Part shown: piece after piece, positions 54,423-63,161 of the stretch
How the letters are laid out: every line of letters starts with the position of its first letter
Numbering within the stretch: the stretch's first letter is position 1
Assembly (NCBI GenBank): GCA_963768025.1
Contig: CAVYGM010000031.1
Span: forward strand, 1-64,000
Direction: 5' to 3'
Length of the DNA stretch: 64,000 nucleotides
DNA from: CAVYGM01 sp963768025
Lineage (GTDB): Bacteria > Bacteroidota > Bacteroidia > Cytophagales > Spirosomataceae
Position numbers and translations under genes: made by a program
Notes under the pieces: generated by a model
The model's database searches: none
The model's input: the letters and a program-made list of their open reading frames with translations, nothing else
What the model was told of the DNA's origin: nothing

Positions 54423-55963
54423 ATGAAAAAGCAATATTACCTTTTCCTTTTCCTACTTATAGGATTCATTCAGGTTGGGAATGCCCAAAATGAAGTCATA
54501 GACAACATCATTAAGGAAGCAACCTCCAACTCCAAACTTCCCGTCATAGCCCATGAGCTAATGGATGGCATTGGTCCGCGGCTGGTGGGTAGCCCCCAAA
54601 TGAAGCAGGCTCACGACTGGGCCGTCGAAAAATACACCGGCTGGGGAATACCGGCCCGCAATGAAAAGTGGGGCGAATGGCGCGGTTGGGAGCGCGGCGT
54701 CTCGCACATCGATATGGTAAGTCCCTGGGTAAACGCTGGCGGGAACGCAACTGGCATGGAGCCCGGCCACGCCCGAAGGGGGGCGTAAAGGCCGAGGTAA
54801 TCATCCTGCCGGAGTTTGCCGATTCGCTGGCGTTTCAGAAGTGGCTACCCAATGTGAAGGGTAAGCTGGTGATGATTTCGATGGTACAGCCCACGGGCCG
54901 TCCGGACTACAACTGGAAAGAATTCGCCACGGAGGAGTCATTTCAATAGCATGAAGAAAAAACGGGAAGAAATGACCAAAGCCTGGTCCGAAAGAATTCA
55001 AAAAACCGGTAAAGATCGGCGGTCACTCCCCATCGCCCTGGAAAATGCCGGGGCCGTTGGGATCATTACCTCCTACTGGTCACAGGGATTTGGAGCCAAT
55101 AAAATTTTCAGCGCCTATACCAAAAAAGTACCTACCATTGACCTGAGCCTGGAAGATTACGGACTGGTGTATCGCCTGGCCGAAAGCGGGCAAAAACCAC
55201 AGATCAACCTGGTGGCCGAATCGAAAGAAAACGGAATGGTACCTACCTTCAATACGATGGCCGAAATAAAAGGTACCGAAAAACCCGACGAATACGTGAT
55301 GCTGTCGGCCCACTTCGATTCCTGGGACGGCGGAACCGGTGCTACCGACAATGGCACGGGGACTATCATGATGATGGAGGTCATGCGGATTTTGAAAAAA
55401 GTATATCCAAACCCAAAGCGCACTATCCTGGTAGGCCACTGGGGAAGCGAGGAGCAGGGCCTCAACGGTTCGAGGGCTTTTGTGCAGGATCATGCGGACA
55501 TGCTGCCGAAGATTCAGGCGCTCTTCAACCAGGACAATGGTACCGGCCGCGTGGCTAATGTTTCCGGACAGGGTTTCGTGCACTCCTACGACTACCTGGG
55601 CCGATGGATGAGCAAGGTTCCGACGAGTATACCAAGGATATCAACTACACCTTCCCCGGCAATCCCGGCGGTGGCGGGTCGGACTACGCCTCCTTCCTGG
55701 CCGCCGGTGTTCCGGCGTTTTCGCTGAGTTCGCTCAGCTGGTCGTACGGCAACTATACCTGGCACACCAACCTGGACACCTACGACAAGATTGTGTTTGA
55801 CGATGTACGGAGCAACGTCATCACCACGGCGATTCTGGCCTACATGGCAAGTGAAGATCCCAAGTCTACCGACAAAACCGTACGGGTGCCGACAGGCCGT
55901 GAGGGGGCCCCTACCGCCTGGCCCGCTCAACGCCCGCCCACCCGCAAAGGGGGAGTAGAGTAA
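54423..55963 (+). CDS. M28-family zinc peptidase (several frameshifts)
   Basis: About 513 codons. Signal peptide (YLFLFLLIGFIQVGNAQ), PA-type insertion (IALENAGAVGIITSYWSQ), then the M28 core with zinc ligands in MLSAHFDSWDGGTGATDNGT (His, Asp), VGHWGSEEQGLNGSRAF (Glu-Glu), and the late FSLSSLSWSYGNYTWHTN and LDTYDKI (His). Breaks: A4 to A3 at 54731-54733; an extra G in the G-run at 54778-54783; a stray T near 54946 before SMKKKREEM; CCC to CC at 55620-55621 (expected SKVPDEYTKD). Pieces are collinear and otherwise ideal, so error is likely. It would be an exported aminopeptidase-like enzyme. Single gene. Confidence 0.85.
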
Positions 55964-56009
55964 CGCATTCCTTGGTTAACTGGCACTATTTTTTTATATT
56001 GGGTAGCAA

Positions 56010-56050
56010 GGCTTGGTAGCGGGCTACCAAAATAAGCCCGCTACCAAGCC
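56010..56050 (+). terminator. Hairpin after the M28 peptidase
   Basis: GGCTTGGTAGCGGGCT, 9-nt loop, AGCCCGCTACCAAGCC; perfect 16-bp stem without a following T-run. It ends 40 bp before the hibernation factor start, so it may also regulate that gene. Confidence 0.7.
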
Positions 56051-56089
56051 CAATCAGTATTCCTACTATCCAATTAAGTTTAACAAAAT

Positions 56090-56407
56090 ATGCTAGTACA
56101 AATAAATACCGACAACCATGTTACGGTTCACGAAGCATTCGGTTCGGAAATTGAAGCTTTACTGAACGACAAATTGAGCCGGTTTGGCACTCAGATTACC
56201 CGAATTGAGGTACATCTTTCGGATGAAAATAGCCACAAAGGCGGCGTGCAGGACAAACGCTGCTTGCTGGAGGCCCGCCTGGAAGGCATGGACCCGATAG
56301 TGGTGACCGAAATGAACGATACCCTCATCCAGGCCATCAACGGGGCCATTACCAAACTCAAATCGGCTATTCAAACCGTACGCGGAAAAGCCGAAACACA
56401 CGGTTAA
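56090..56407 (+). CDS. HPF/RaiA-family ribosome-associated protein
   Basis: 105 residues, short form without the long-HPF C-terminal dimer domain. The beta-alpha-beta-beta-beta-alpha fold of S30AE proteins is visible: MLVQINTDNHVTVHEAFG, LLNDKLSRFGTQITRIEVHL, DKRCLLEARLEGMDPIVV and LIQAINGAITKLKSAIQTV. Such proteins bind the 30S A/P site in stationary phase and silence ribosomes. The sequence is divergent from E. coli YfiA/HPF and could be a modified sigma-54 modulation protein. Ends in a 52-bp palindrome. Confidence 0.82.
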   Translation: MLVQINTDNHVTVHEAFGSEIEALLNDKLSRFGTQITRIEVHLSDENSHKGGVQDKRCLLEARLEGMDPIVVTEMNDTLIQAINGAITKLKSAIQTVRGKAETHG

Positions 56408-56421
56408 TTGAGAATTAGGAC

Positions 56422-56473
56422 AACTAAGCCAAAAGCCCAGGGACGTGCACGTCCCTGGGCTTTTGGCTTAGTT
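56422..56473. terminator. 52-bp perfect palindrome, bidirectional terminator
   Basis: Each 26-bp arm runs AACTAAGCCAAAAGCCCAGG then GACGTG to the centre, and the arms pair with no mismatch. It lies between the convergent HPF and GMC genes. Confidence 0.85.
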
Positions 56474-56504
56474 GGTACCTTAGTATTGGATAGATGCCCC
56501 CGGC

Positions 56505-58226
56505 TTACAGTCTTCCTTTCTTCATAGCGTCCGCGGCGTAGTTAGCAGCCCGGGCTGTGATGGCCATAAAGGTCAGGGAGGGATTTTGCGTAGACGTGGT
56601 GGTCATGCAGGCCCCATCGGTCACGAATACATTCTGGCAGCTATGAAGCTGATTCCACTTGTTTAGGAGCGAAGTTTTGGGATCTTTTCCCATCCTCACC
56701 CCGCCCATTTCGTGAATGTCCAGGCCGGGTGCCTTGTCGGGCTTATCGTTGGTCTTGATGTTGGTAAAGCCCGCCACGGTCAGCATCTCCGTCATTTGCT
56801 CGTGGAAATCCCTGATCATTTTTTCGTCGTTGTCATCGTAGGCTACCGAGATCCGCGCCTGGGCGATTCCGTACGGATCTTTCAAAGTTTTATCGAGTGC
56901 CACATAGTTGGATTCCTTTGGAATGGTTTCCCCCATCATGTGCGAACCCACGCGCCAGTTTCCATACTTCTTCTCCATTAAGCTATTTTTTAGCTCTTCC
57001 CCAAATCCCGAGCGATCGTTGTGGGTCATTCGGCTCCCGCTGAAACCCGCCGCGTAGCCCCGGAGGAAGTCCGTTTCCTGCTTGAACACATTGCGGAAGC
57101 GGGGAATGTAGCTACCTGTGGGCCGAATTCCCTCGGTAATGGTATCCTGAAAACCTTCGTATTCGGCCGAAATAGTCGTACGGAAGTTGTGAAAAGCCAG
57201 GTACTTGCCCATCAGGCCGTTGTCGTTGCCTAGTCCAATCGGAAAGCGGTTCGACACGGAATTCAGCAAGATGAGGTTGGAATTGATGGTGGAGGCATTC
57301 AAAAAAATGATTTTTGCGTAATAGTCTACGGTCATCTCTTTAGTGTTCGCGTCTATTACCCGCACGCCGGTGGCTTTCCCTTTCGCTTCATCGTAAATAA
57401 TGGAATGCACCACCGAATCAGGCCGGAGGGTCATGTTGCCCGTGTTAGCCGCCCAGGGAAGTGTAGAGCTGTTGCTACTGAAATACCCACCGTAGGGGCA
57501 GCCTCTTTCGCAAAGGCTCCGCTGCTGGCACCGGCCTCTCCCCTGCTTCAGGTGAATCGGCTGCGGGTCGGTCAGGTGGGCGCAACGACCGATGATGATC
57601 GGTCGGGTACCCTTGTAGTGCTTGGCCATTTGCTCGCTGAAATGCTTTTCCACGCAGGATTGCTCGAAGGGCTTCTGAAACTCCCCGTCGGGCAGCTGCG
57701 GCAGTCCATCCTTATTGCCGGATATACCCGCAAATTTTTCTACGTAGCTATACCAGGGCGCGATATCCTGGTAGCTAATGGGCCATTCCACGGCAAAGCC
57801 ATCCCGAGCGGGAGCGTCAAAATCATACTGCGACCAGCGCTGCGTGCCACGGGCCCACATCAGAGATTTGCCGCCTACGTGGTACCCTCTGATCCAATCA
57901 AATGGCTTTTCCTGAACGTAGGGTTGTTCGGCATCTTTGGTGAAAAAATGTTGGGAGCCCTCGTGAAAGGCGTAGCACCTACTCGCGATGGGGTTGGCAT
58001 CGCGCATCTCACGGGTGATTTGCCCATTGTGTTCAAATTCCCACGGCTGCATCATGGTGGTGGGGTAGTCGGTCACGTGCCTGACGTCGCGGCCTCGTTC
58101 CAGCACCAAGGTTTTGAGACCTTTGTCGCACAATTCCTTGGCCGACCACCCCCCACTAATTCCTGAACCGATGACAATGGCATCGAAAGTGCGCTCTTTG
58201 ATTGAATCTATATTGAGGTATGACAT
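56505..58226 (-). CDS. GMC-family oxidoreductase
   Basis: 573 residues. FAD-binding Rossmann motif FDAIVIGSGISGGWSAKEL at residues 14-32, then LKTLVLERGRDVRHV, SLMWARGTQRWSQ, an Asn/Cys-rich segment (CQQRSLCERGCPYGGYFSSN) and the C-terminal GMC signature IHEMGGVRMGKDP and TTTSTQNPSLTFMAITARAA with the conserved Asn. The CxxC-rich insert resembles gluconate/sorbitol dehydrogenase large subunits and could hold a cluster or disulfides. The small subunit gene lies directly upstream on the same strand. Likely oxidises a sugar or sugar alcohol at the periplasmic face; substrate unknown. Confidence 0.9.
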   Translation of the reverse strand: MSYLNIDSIKERTFDAIVIGSGISGGWSAKELCDKGLKTLVLERGRDVRHVTDYPTTMMQPWEFEHNGQITREMRDANPIASRCYAFHEGSQHFFTKDAEQPYVQEKPFDWIRGYHVGGKSLMWARGTQRWSQYDFDAPARDGFAVEWPISYQDIAPWYSYVEKFAGISGNKDGLPQLPDGEFQKPFEQSCVEKHFSEQMAKHYKGTRPIIIGRCAHLTDPQPIHLKQGRGRCQQRSLCERGCPYGGYFSSNSSTLPWAANTGNMTLRPDSVVHSIIYDEAKGKATGVRVIDANTKEMTVDYYAKIIFLNASTINSNLILLNSVSNRFPIGLGNDNGLMGKYLAFHNFRTTISAEYEGFQDTITEGIRPTGSYIPRFRNVFKQETDFLRGYAAGFSGSRMTHNDRSGFGEELKNSLMEKKYGNWRVGSHMMGETIPKESNYVALDKTLKDPYGIAQARISVAYDDNDEKMIRDFHEQMTEMLTVAGFTNIKTNDKPDKAPGLDIHEMGGVRMGKDPKTSLLNKWNQLHSCQNVFVTDGACMTTTSTQNPSLTFMAITARAANYAADAMKKGRL

Positions 58227-58299
58227 TTTCCTAAATCTGAATGTTGATTGTTAATAGTTGGGCTTACATGTAAGAAGCCAAAAGGGTTTTACCCGGTAC

Positions 58300-58830
58300 C
58301 TAGCTCACTGGTACGCACCCGTGGAAAAAGCCCGGGGCCATGTTGTATTTGGCTACATTAGTCAGGTAGTATTCCGAGTTAGTATAGCCCTGAATCGTCA
58401 GGTTTTTGATCAGGTTCACAAAGGGCTTGGCCCCCTCTCCTTCCGACGAACTCAGCGTAGTGAGCACAGCAATTCGCTGGGGCGACGTAAGGGTAGCGAA
58501 GGAATCAGAATACATCTTTTTTGCCATTTGGTCTGTACTAGCCAATCCCTTAGTTAGGGTCGTTTGGGCTTCCTTTCCGTAGCAGTCGCTGATCATGCGG
58601 ATAGCAAACTGATGTACTTTCAGCTCCCTGGCCCCTGGCGAAGGCTTACCGGCCATAGTGGTGGCAGGAAGGATGGCTTCTACGATTTCACCTAATAGGG
58701 TCTCATCGGCGATGGAAAGTAAGGTCTGTGGATTCAGCCCAGCGGGTGTCCACCCTTGCGCCCAAGCGGGCAAGCTGACCAGCCCACCCAAGCCGAGGCT
58801 TAGATTTTTGAGAACGGAACGTCTGTTCAT
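58300..58830 (-). CDS. Gluconate 2-dehydrogenase subunit 3-like protein
   Basis: 176 residues of the Gluconate_2-dh3 family. The N-terminus MNRRSVLKNLSLGLGGLVSL and PAWA is a twin-arginine (RRSVLK) signal, so the complex is exported folded with FAD bound. The helical body has LLGEIVEAILPATTMAGKPS, PGARELKVHQFAIRMISDCY and the C-terminal GYTNSEYYLTNVAKYNMAPG FFHGCVPVS region in two parts. It partners the GMC flavoprotein encoded 74 bp downstream and carries it through Tat by hitch-hiking. Confidence 0.9.
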   Translation of the reverse strand: MNRRSVLKNLSLGLGGLVSLPAWAQGWTPAGLNPQTLLSIADETLLGEIVEAILPATTMAGKPSPGARELKVHQFAIRMISDCYGKEAQTTLTKGLASTDQMAKKMYSDSFATLTSPQRIAVLTTLSSSEGEGAKPFVNLIKNLTIQGYTNSEYYLTNVAKYNMAPGFFHGCVPVS

Positions 58831-59479
58831 GCGTAGGTATAAAAGGTTGTAAAGTACAAAGCTCGCAAACTTTGTCTGTACTAAGTAACGAATCGGGCGA
58901 GAATTGTTGTAAAATCAGATGTTTTATTAATTTTTGAAGGAGATCAGGCCCTCTTTACCTGGAAATGAGTCCGGGAATCGATTTAATCAGGCAGGTTTTT
59001 GTTGGGTTTTGAATAATCTTCCCCCACTGCTGTCCATTATTGACGTTTCCGCAATAGGAAAATACGAATTTTTAGTTAGACCTTTTTTGTATTTTTTTAA
59101 TATAACGGACTGGGATGCTTTACTATTTTCTTGCAAAAATTGAATATTTTTTATCCAGTTTTTGTACTATTTAAATATTTTCTGCTCAAATTTTCAAGAA
59201 TTTTTGCCATTTGGCGAAAATTTAACAGTAAAAACTAACCTATTGATAAATAGTGTTGTTCCTTTGTAGAGAATTTAGGAATCTACCTATGACCCCGATC
59301 GGCGCTTGTTCTTTGTTCATATACCATTTTTGAGAACATCAGCCTTTCGCATAGTACAGGAAAAGTAGCAAGGTGCATTAAGCTTACCAGCCAACTACTA
59401 ACCATTATTGTACTTTATCAATACCAGCTACTTTCCTCCTGCCGCTAGCAGCGGATCATTTTCTCCTAAATTTTTTCCG
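58831..59479. other. AT-rich intergenic region
   Basis: About 650 bp, strongly AT-rich from 59040 on. A 69-codon open frame at 58934 has no family and poor codon use. Near 59450 a small hairpin (CCGCT-AGC-AGCGG) stands before TTTTC. The right end merges into the conserved leader of the next gene; otherwise I see nothing. Confidence 0.4.
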
Positions 59480-59511
59480 GTTTATTTTTCTAAACTTAAC
59501 TCTTAGGAATC
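59480..59511 (+). promoter_or_regulatory. Conserved leader, copy 1
   Basis: 32 bp directly before the ATG; 30 of 32 bases match 60679-60710. The core is AAACTTAACTCTTAG-R-AATC. Weaker similarity extends about 90 bp upstream (ATTGTAC, TTAT, AATAC, CTACTTT blocks), so promoter and 5' UTR were duplicated together. Confidence 0.6.
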
Positions 59512-60075
59512 ATGACAATTAGTCAATTATATAACAAGAATATATCGCTTTCAGAAATCCGTTCGACCATCGAGGACTACCTGACCACAAAAATCAATGC
59601 TAACCAGGACGTGTTCGAATCCCTAGCCCGCATGGGAAATCACTACGGTGGCAACGTATTTCCCCGAGCTTACTACACGACGGGCGAAGCCAAATCGGCA
59701 AAAGAAGTGCAGCCGGTGTCGGTCGCAACCGAACTCGCGACTACCGGGGCATCGTCCGAACCTGCCTTTAACCGCTACTCGGTCGTGTACCTTTTTCACG
59801 AAAGGCATCAACACGTGGGCTGTTCTACCCACGATCGGGCCCAAGCGATTCTGACCGCTTTGGCGGCCGATCCGGACAGGACACCGGTTGGTATTTACGA
59901 CGAGAAGACCGAACTCTTTGAGTGGGATCCAACTCTGAAGCCCGACTTTGATCAGGCCACCATTCATGAACAAGGGTACCGCGGCAAAGAAATTATTGCC
60001 ATTGCCCAAGCCTTGCGTCGGCGTGACTCCTCCTGGGAATCGTACGAGTTCAGAAGACCTAGTGTCTTTTCATGA
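59512..60075 (+). CDS. Uncharacterised protein, tandem paralogue 1
   Basis: 187 residues, soluble, no signal peptide or membrane helix; no family recognised. It has three blocks: an N-terminal block (1-57: QLYNK, SEIRSTIEDYLTTKINANQD, MGNHYGGNVFPRAYYTT), a variable Ala/Thr/Glu linker (58-86), and a C-terminal block (RYSVVYLF, a His-rich ERHQHVGCSTHD segment, RTPVGIYDEKTELFEWDPTL, IIAIAQALRRRD). The N-terminal block is about 80% identical to the gene at 60711 and the C-terminal block clearly homologous. It starts right after a conserved 32-bp leader and is followed by its own hairpin, so it is an independent transcription unit. Codon use resembles the host. Function unknown. Confidence 0.8.
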   Translation: MTISQLYNKNISLSEIRSTIEDYLTTKINANQDVFESLARMGNHYGGNVFPRAYYTTGEAKSAKEVQPVSVATELATTGASSEPAFNRYSVVYLFHERHQHVGCSTHDRAQAILTALAADPDRTPVGIYDEKTELFEWDPTLKPDFDQATIHEQGYRGKEIIAIAQALRRRDSSWESYEFRRPSVFS

Positions 60076-60106
60076 TCACCCACACCCGGCTGGTAAGGAA
60101 CTGATC

Positions 60107-60176
60107 CAGAATGCTACCTACCCCCGGTGAGCCGGACTCACTGATTCGTCTAATGCAGGCTTAGCGGGGGTAGTGG
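60107..60176 (+). other. Long imperfect hairpin after paralogue 1
   Basis: AATGCTACCTACCCCCG pairs imperfectly with CGGGGGTAGTGGCATT across a 37-nt loop. Possible terminator or RNA structure. The rest of 60177-60678, AT-rich, holds no gene I can support. Confidence 0.4.
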
Positions 60177-60678
60177 CATTTAGCTGGCAGCGTGATGCGA
60201 AGTGTACTAGTGTCCATGCAGGTACTACCTTTGGGAAGCACCCCTTATAGTGGTTTATAACTATTTCTATACAGCCTCAGACAACTACTTTCCCATCAGC
60301 AGTCTTCAAAGGCGCTAGTTACCAGGCAAAAGCCGAAACTATATACAGAGATTATTTAGTACTTTATCTATACAAACACTCACCAAATTAAAGAACTTTC
60401 AGGGAATACGGGAAATAAAAGCGTTTTCACCAACCAAACACCTTTCTAAATCGTTCTTTAAGAGAGAAATAAAAAAGGCTTTCAAGTTAATGACCAAAAT
60501 TGAGTTTTATAGTGAATATAATTATTTCAATAACTCATTTTTGATCATCCAGGAAAGTAAGAGTAGCATCTACTTACTTGTGTCGAGGAGCTTATTCGGT
60601 ACCTCGATTGTACATTATTAATACTGACTACTTTTCTTATTCCTGCGCCTTTCGGAGCTCTTTTTCTCTATTTTCTTA

Positions 60679-60710
60679 GTTTATTTTTTTAAACTTAACT
60701 CTTAGAAATC
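60679..60710 (+). promoter_or_regulatory. Conserved leader, copy 2
   Basis: Same length and near-identical sequence as 59480-59511, ending at the ATG. Two substitutions (C to T, G to A). Confidence 0.6.
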
Positions 60711-61283
60711 ATGACAATCATTCAACTATATAACAAGAGCGTATCAATTTCAGAAATCCGTTCGTCTATCGAGGGGTACCTGACCACAAAAATCAACGCC
60801 AACCAGGACGTGTTCGAGTCGCTGACCCGCATGGGAAATCACTACGGTGGCAACATTTTTCCCAGTATCTATTACACCACTAGCGACACGCCCTCAAACA
60901 CCCGCTGGTCACACAACTCCACTTACCAGATGCCACCACAAGAAGCCGGGAGGGAGTCCATCCAGCCCGAAATAAAGAATCGTTATTCGGTAGTGTATTT
61001 GTTCAAAGACCAATACAAGCACGTAGTTCGCACGACCAGGGAGCAGGCACTGGCCGACCTCAGCCTGTTGCTCGACGACAGGGAACGGACACCGGTTGGT
61101 ATCTATGATGACAAAACTGAGCTCTTTGAGTGGGATCACTCTCTCCGCGAAGAATACGAAAAAGCCAGTATGTGGGAACAGGGCCGTCGGGGCGAGGAGG
61201 TCATTGAGATAACTAAGGCCTTGCGTCGCCGTGACATATCCTGGGATTCGGGTGAACTTCAACGACCCACTTTTTTTGCCTAG
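60711..61283 (+). CDS. Uncharacterised protein, tandem paralogue 2
   Basis: 190 residues, cytoplasmic by sequence. Same plan as the gene at 59512: N-terminal block (QLYNKSVSISEIRSSIEGYL, TTKINANQDVFESLTRMGNH, YGGNIFPSIYYTT), a linker that differs completely and is Ser/Asn/Gln-rich (RWSHNSTYQMPPQEAG), and a C-terminal block (RYSVVYLFKDQYKHVVRTTR, RTPVGIYDDKTELFEWDHSL, EVIEITKALRRRDISWDSG). The strong identity in the first 170 bases and leader, contrasting with divergence in the linker, suggests either recent duplication or gene conversion with selection on both ends. Function unknown. Confidence 0.8.
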   Translation: MTIIQLYNKSVSISEIRSSIEGYLTTKINANQDVFESLTRMGNHYGGNIFPSIYYTTSDTPSNTRWSHNSTYQMPPQEAGRESIQPEIKNRYSVVYLFKDQYKHVVRTTREQALADLSLLLDDRERTPVGIYDDKTELFEWDHSLREEYEKASMWEQGRRGEEVIEITKALRRRDISWDSGELQRPTFFA

Positions 61284-61292
61284 CCATTATTT

Positions 61293-61324
61293 AGCCAACT
61301 ACCTTTGTATGAGGGTAGTTGGCT
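61293..61324 (+). terminator. Hairpin after paralogue 2
   Basis: AGCCAACTACC, 9-nt loop, GGGTAGTTGGCT, 10 bp after the stop. No T-run follows. Confidence 0.6.
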
Positions 61325-61921
61325 CATTAACATCCCATCCAATGCAGTGGTACTCTCCTAGCATTCGCTCAGGAATCAGGTAAGTTCCCCCTTTCCTACC
61401 CCATCCAGAGCCTGAAAGTAGGGTGTAAAGCGTTGACAGGGAGGTAAAAAACGACTGCCCTATTCCCAACAAAAAACAAAAGGAAAGGTATGAACAACGA
61501 CCTTTTTGACCAGATCATATGCCGGGAGCCTTTATAAATGGTGTGGTGTATCGTATTAGTCAATATATATCGGACATGCTTTTTTATCCCCGCCCGTTGA
61601 TTATCTCATCGGGAGGTTTTTTTTATTCTCACTGATTGATTTCGTGGCTGAACCCATCCAGATAGCCTCTAATTGAAAAACGTATAGTGATTACCGTTAG
61701 AAATGAATAACTCAAATTCACGCTCCGAAATCACAAATACCAACTCGTTGCTACTGCTGATTGATTGAATTTGTCTATTTTTAAACAATAAATAGTACTG
61801 AATTGATTTTTGCTAAAAACCAGGGTACCTCATGACTCAAAAGGAAGAAATACGAATAGGCGAGCTATGGAATCTACGGAATGAAAAACTTTTGGCCTCT
61901 GCCGGGCGTATGTAAAGTACC
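61325..61921. other. Intergenic region before the lipid A deacylase gene
   Basis: Nearly 600 bp without a credible gene. A weak CCCG/CGGG hairpin followed by eight T at about 61587-61623 could be a terminator. Otherwise nothing recognised. Confidence 0.35.
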
Positions 61922-62893
61922 ATGCAAAAAAGTATTCTCCTTTTCCTGATTGTAATAGTATGCCCGCCTCTGGCGCGTGGGCAGCGGATAGACCATACCG
62001 CTTCCTACCGCAGTATGGGCGATCGCTACGCTCGCTTTTATTACGACAATGATTTTTTTTCAAAAGCCAAAACTGACTACTACTACACCCAGGGGTACAG
62101 TTTCGAAGTAGCGAGCCCGGCCTTGCGGAAAAATCCACTGTCGAAGTTGTTGCTGCGTTATAAGGATGGGCCCGTTACGCACGGCTTGGCGTTTGAGCAT
62201 TTTGGCTTCACTCCCACCAGCATCCGAAGCACCGACATTCTGCTCGGAGACCGTCCCTTTGCCGGGGTGATCCTGCTAAAATCCTTTGCCCTATCGGTAG
62301 ACACGGTTCATCGCCAACGGCTCGCCTCCGTCCTGAGTACGGGGCTGCTTGGCCCGGCCGCTTTCGCCGGCCGAATGCAGGCTACCATTCATCGGTGGTC
62401 GGGCGATGTCAAACCCAGCGGCTGGCAGTACCAGATTGGCAACGACGTGGCGATCAATTATGAATTAACCCACGAAAAACAACTCCTGGCGATTCGGTCC
62501 TTGGCTGCCCTTTCGAGTTTTGGGCGGGTGCGGCTGGGAACCCTATCCGATCAGGTGCAGGGCGGCTTTACCCTCGTGGCCGGACGATTCCACTCTCCCT
62601 TTTTGGGTACCGGGGCCTCCCCTTCGCGTGCTTTCCAGCTCTATGCCTTCACTCAGCTGAAGGGATCGATCGTGGGGTACGACGCCAGCCTGCAAGGTGG
62701 AGTCTTCAATCAGAATAACCCGTATACGCTTTCCGCAAAAGACATCAATAGGTTTACATTCCAAAACACCTACGGTCTGGAGATGCGAGTGGGAGGATTC
62801 GCCGCCAGCTATACCCGAAGCTACCTCAGTCGGGAGTTCAAATCCGGGCGGGATCATCGCTGGGGCGGGATCAGCCTGGGCATAGAATTTTAG
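61922..62893 (+). CDS. LpxR-like lipid A deacylase (DUF2219) outer-membrane protein
   Basis: 323 residues with signal peptide (SILLFLIVIVCPPLARGQ). The N-terminal strand FYYDNDFFSKAKTDYYYTQG carries the Asn-Asp pair and the Thr of the LpxR active site, and GDRPFAGVIL and WQYQIGNDVAINYELTHEKQ follow the family order. A 12-stranded beta-barrel ends in GGISLGIEF with the terminal Phe typical of outer-membrane proteins. LpxR removes the 3'-acyloxyacyl chain of lipid A; activity here is inferred. Stands alone after a long intergenic stretch. Confidence 0.85.
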   Translation: MQKSILLFLIVIVCPPLARGQRIDHTASYRSMGDRYARFYYDNDFFSKAKTDYYYTQGYSFEVASPALRKNPLSKLLLRYKDGPVTHGLAFEHFGFTPTSIRSTDILLGDRPFAGVILLKSFALSVDTVHRQRLASVLSTGLLGPAAFAGRMQATIHRWSGDVKPSGWQYQIGNDVAINYELTHEKQLLAIRSLAALSSFGRVRLGTLSDQVQGGFTLVAGRFHSPFLGTGASPSRAFQLYAFTQLKGSIVGYDASLQGGVFNQNNPYTLSAKDINRFTFQNTYGLEMRVGGFAASYTRSYLSREFKSGRDHRWGGISLGIEF

Positions 62894-62943
62894 GAATATG
62901 TGAAATAAAAAACCACTAACTTTCGAAAAAAAACGCTACGATT

Positions 62944-63057
62944 ATGGCAAAAGGAGTCTCGCATCAGAAAGAGCAAAAAAAGAAGTCGGACAAAACGCTC
63001 AAAGAAAAGAGGGCCGAAAAAAAGGAGAAGGAAAAATCCAAAAATCAGGGCAGTTGA
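62944..63057 (+). CDS. Small Lys/Glu-rich basic protein
   Basis: 37 residues: MAKGVSHQKEQKKKSDKTLK then EKRAEKKEKEKSKNQGS. The start MAKGVSHQKEQKKK is a recurrent one among short Bacteroidota proteins of unknown function. It is extremely charged and likely disordered or a single helix, maybe RNA- or ribosome-binding. The ATG lies 50 bp after the LpxR-like stop and a hairpin with T-run follows. Confidence 0.65.
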   Translation: MAKGVSHQKEQKKKSDKTLKEKRAEKKEKEKSKNQGS

Positions 63058-63065
63058 TCTTAATT

Positions 63066-63092
63066 CCAGCGTGGGAAACCATTTCTACGCTG
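63066..63092 (+). terminator. Terminator after the small basic protein
   Basis: CCAGCGT-...-ACGCTGG stem followed by TTTATTT, 8 bp after the stop. Confidence 0.7.
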
Positions 63093-63122
63093 GTTTATTT
63101 ATAGCAATGCTACCCAATCTTG

Positions 63123-63141
63123 CCAGGTGGGATCCACCTGG
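63123..63141. other. Short palindromic hairpin
   Basis: CCAGGTGG-GAT-CCACCTGG followed by TTTCTTTCC, 20 bp before the next start codon. Could be a terminator or a leader hairpin of the following gene. Confidence 0.45.
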
Positions 63142-63161
63142 TTTCTTTCCCTATTTTACCT

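Noticed and set aside
57405..58166. 253-codon plus-strand frame opposite the GMC oxidoreductase
   Set aside because: Shadow frame; the minus-strand gene has all GMC motifs.
58934..59143. 69-codon plus-strand frame before the paralogue pair
   Set aside because: AT-rich chance frame with no conserved features.
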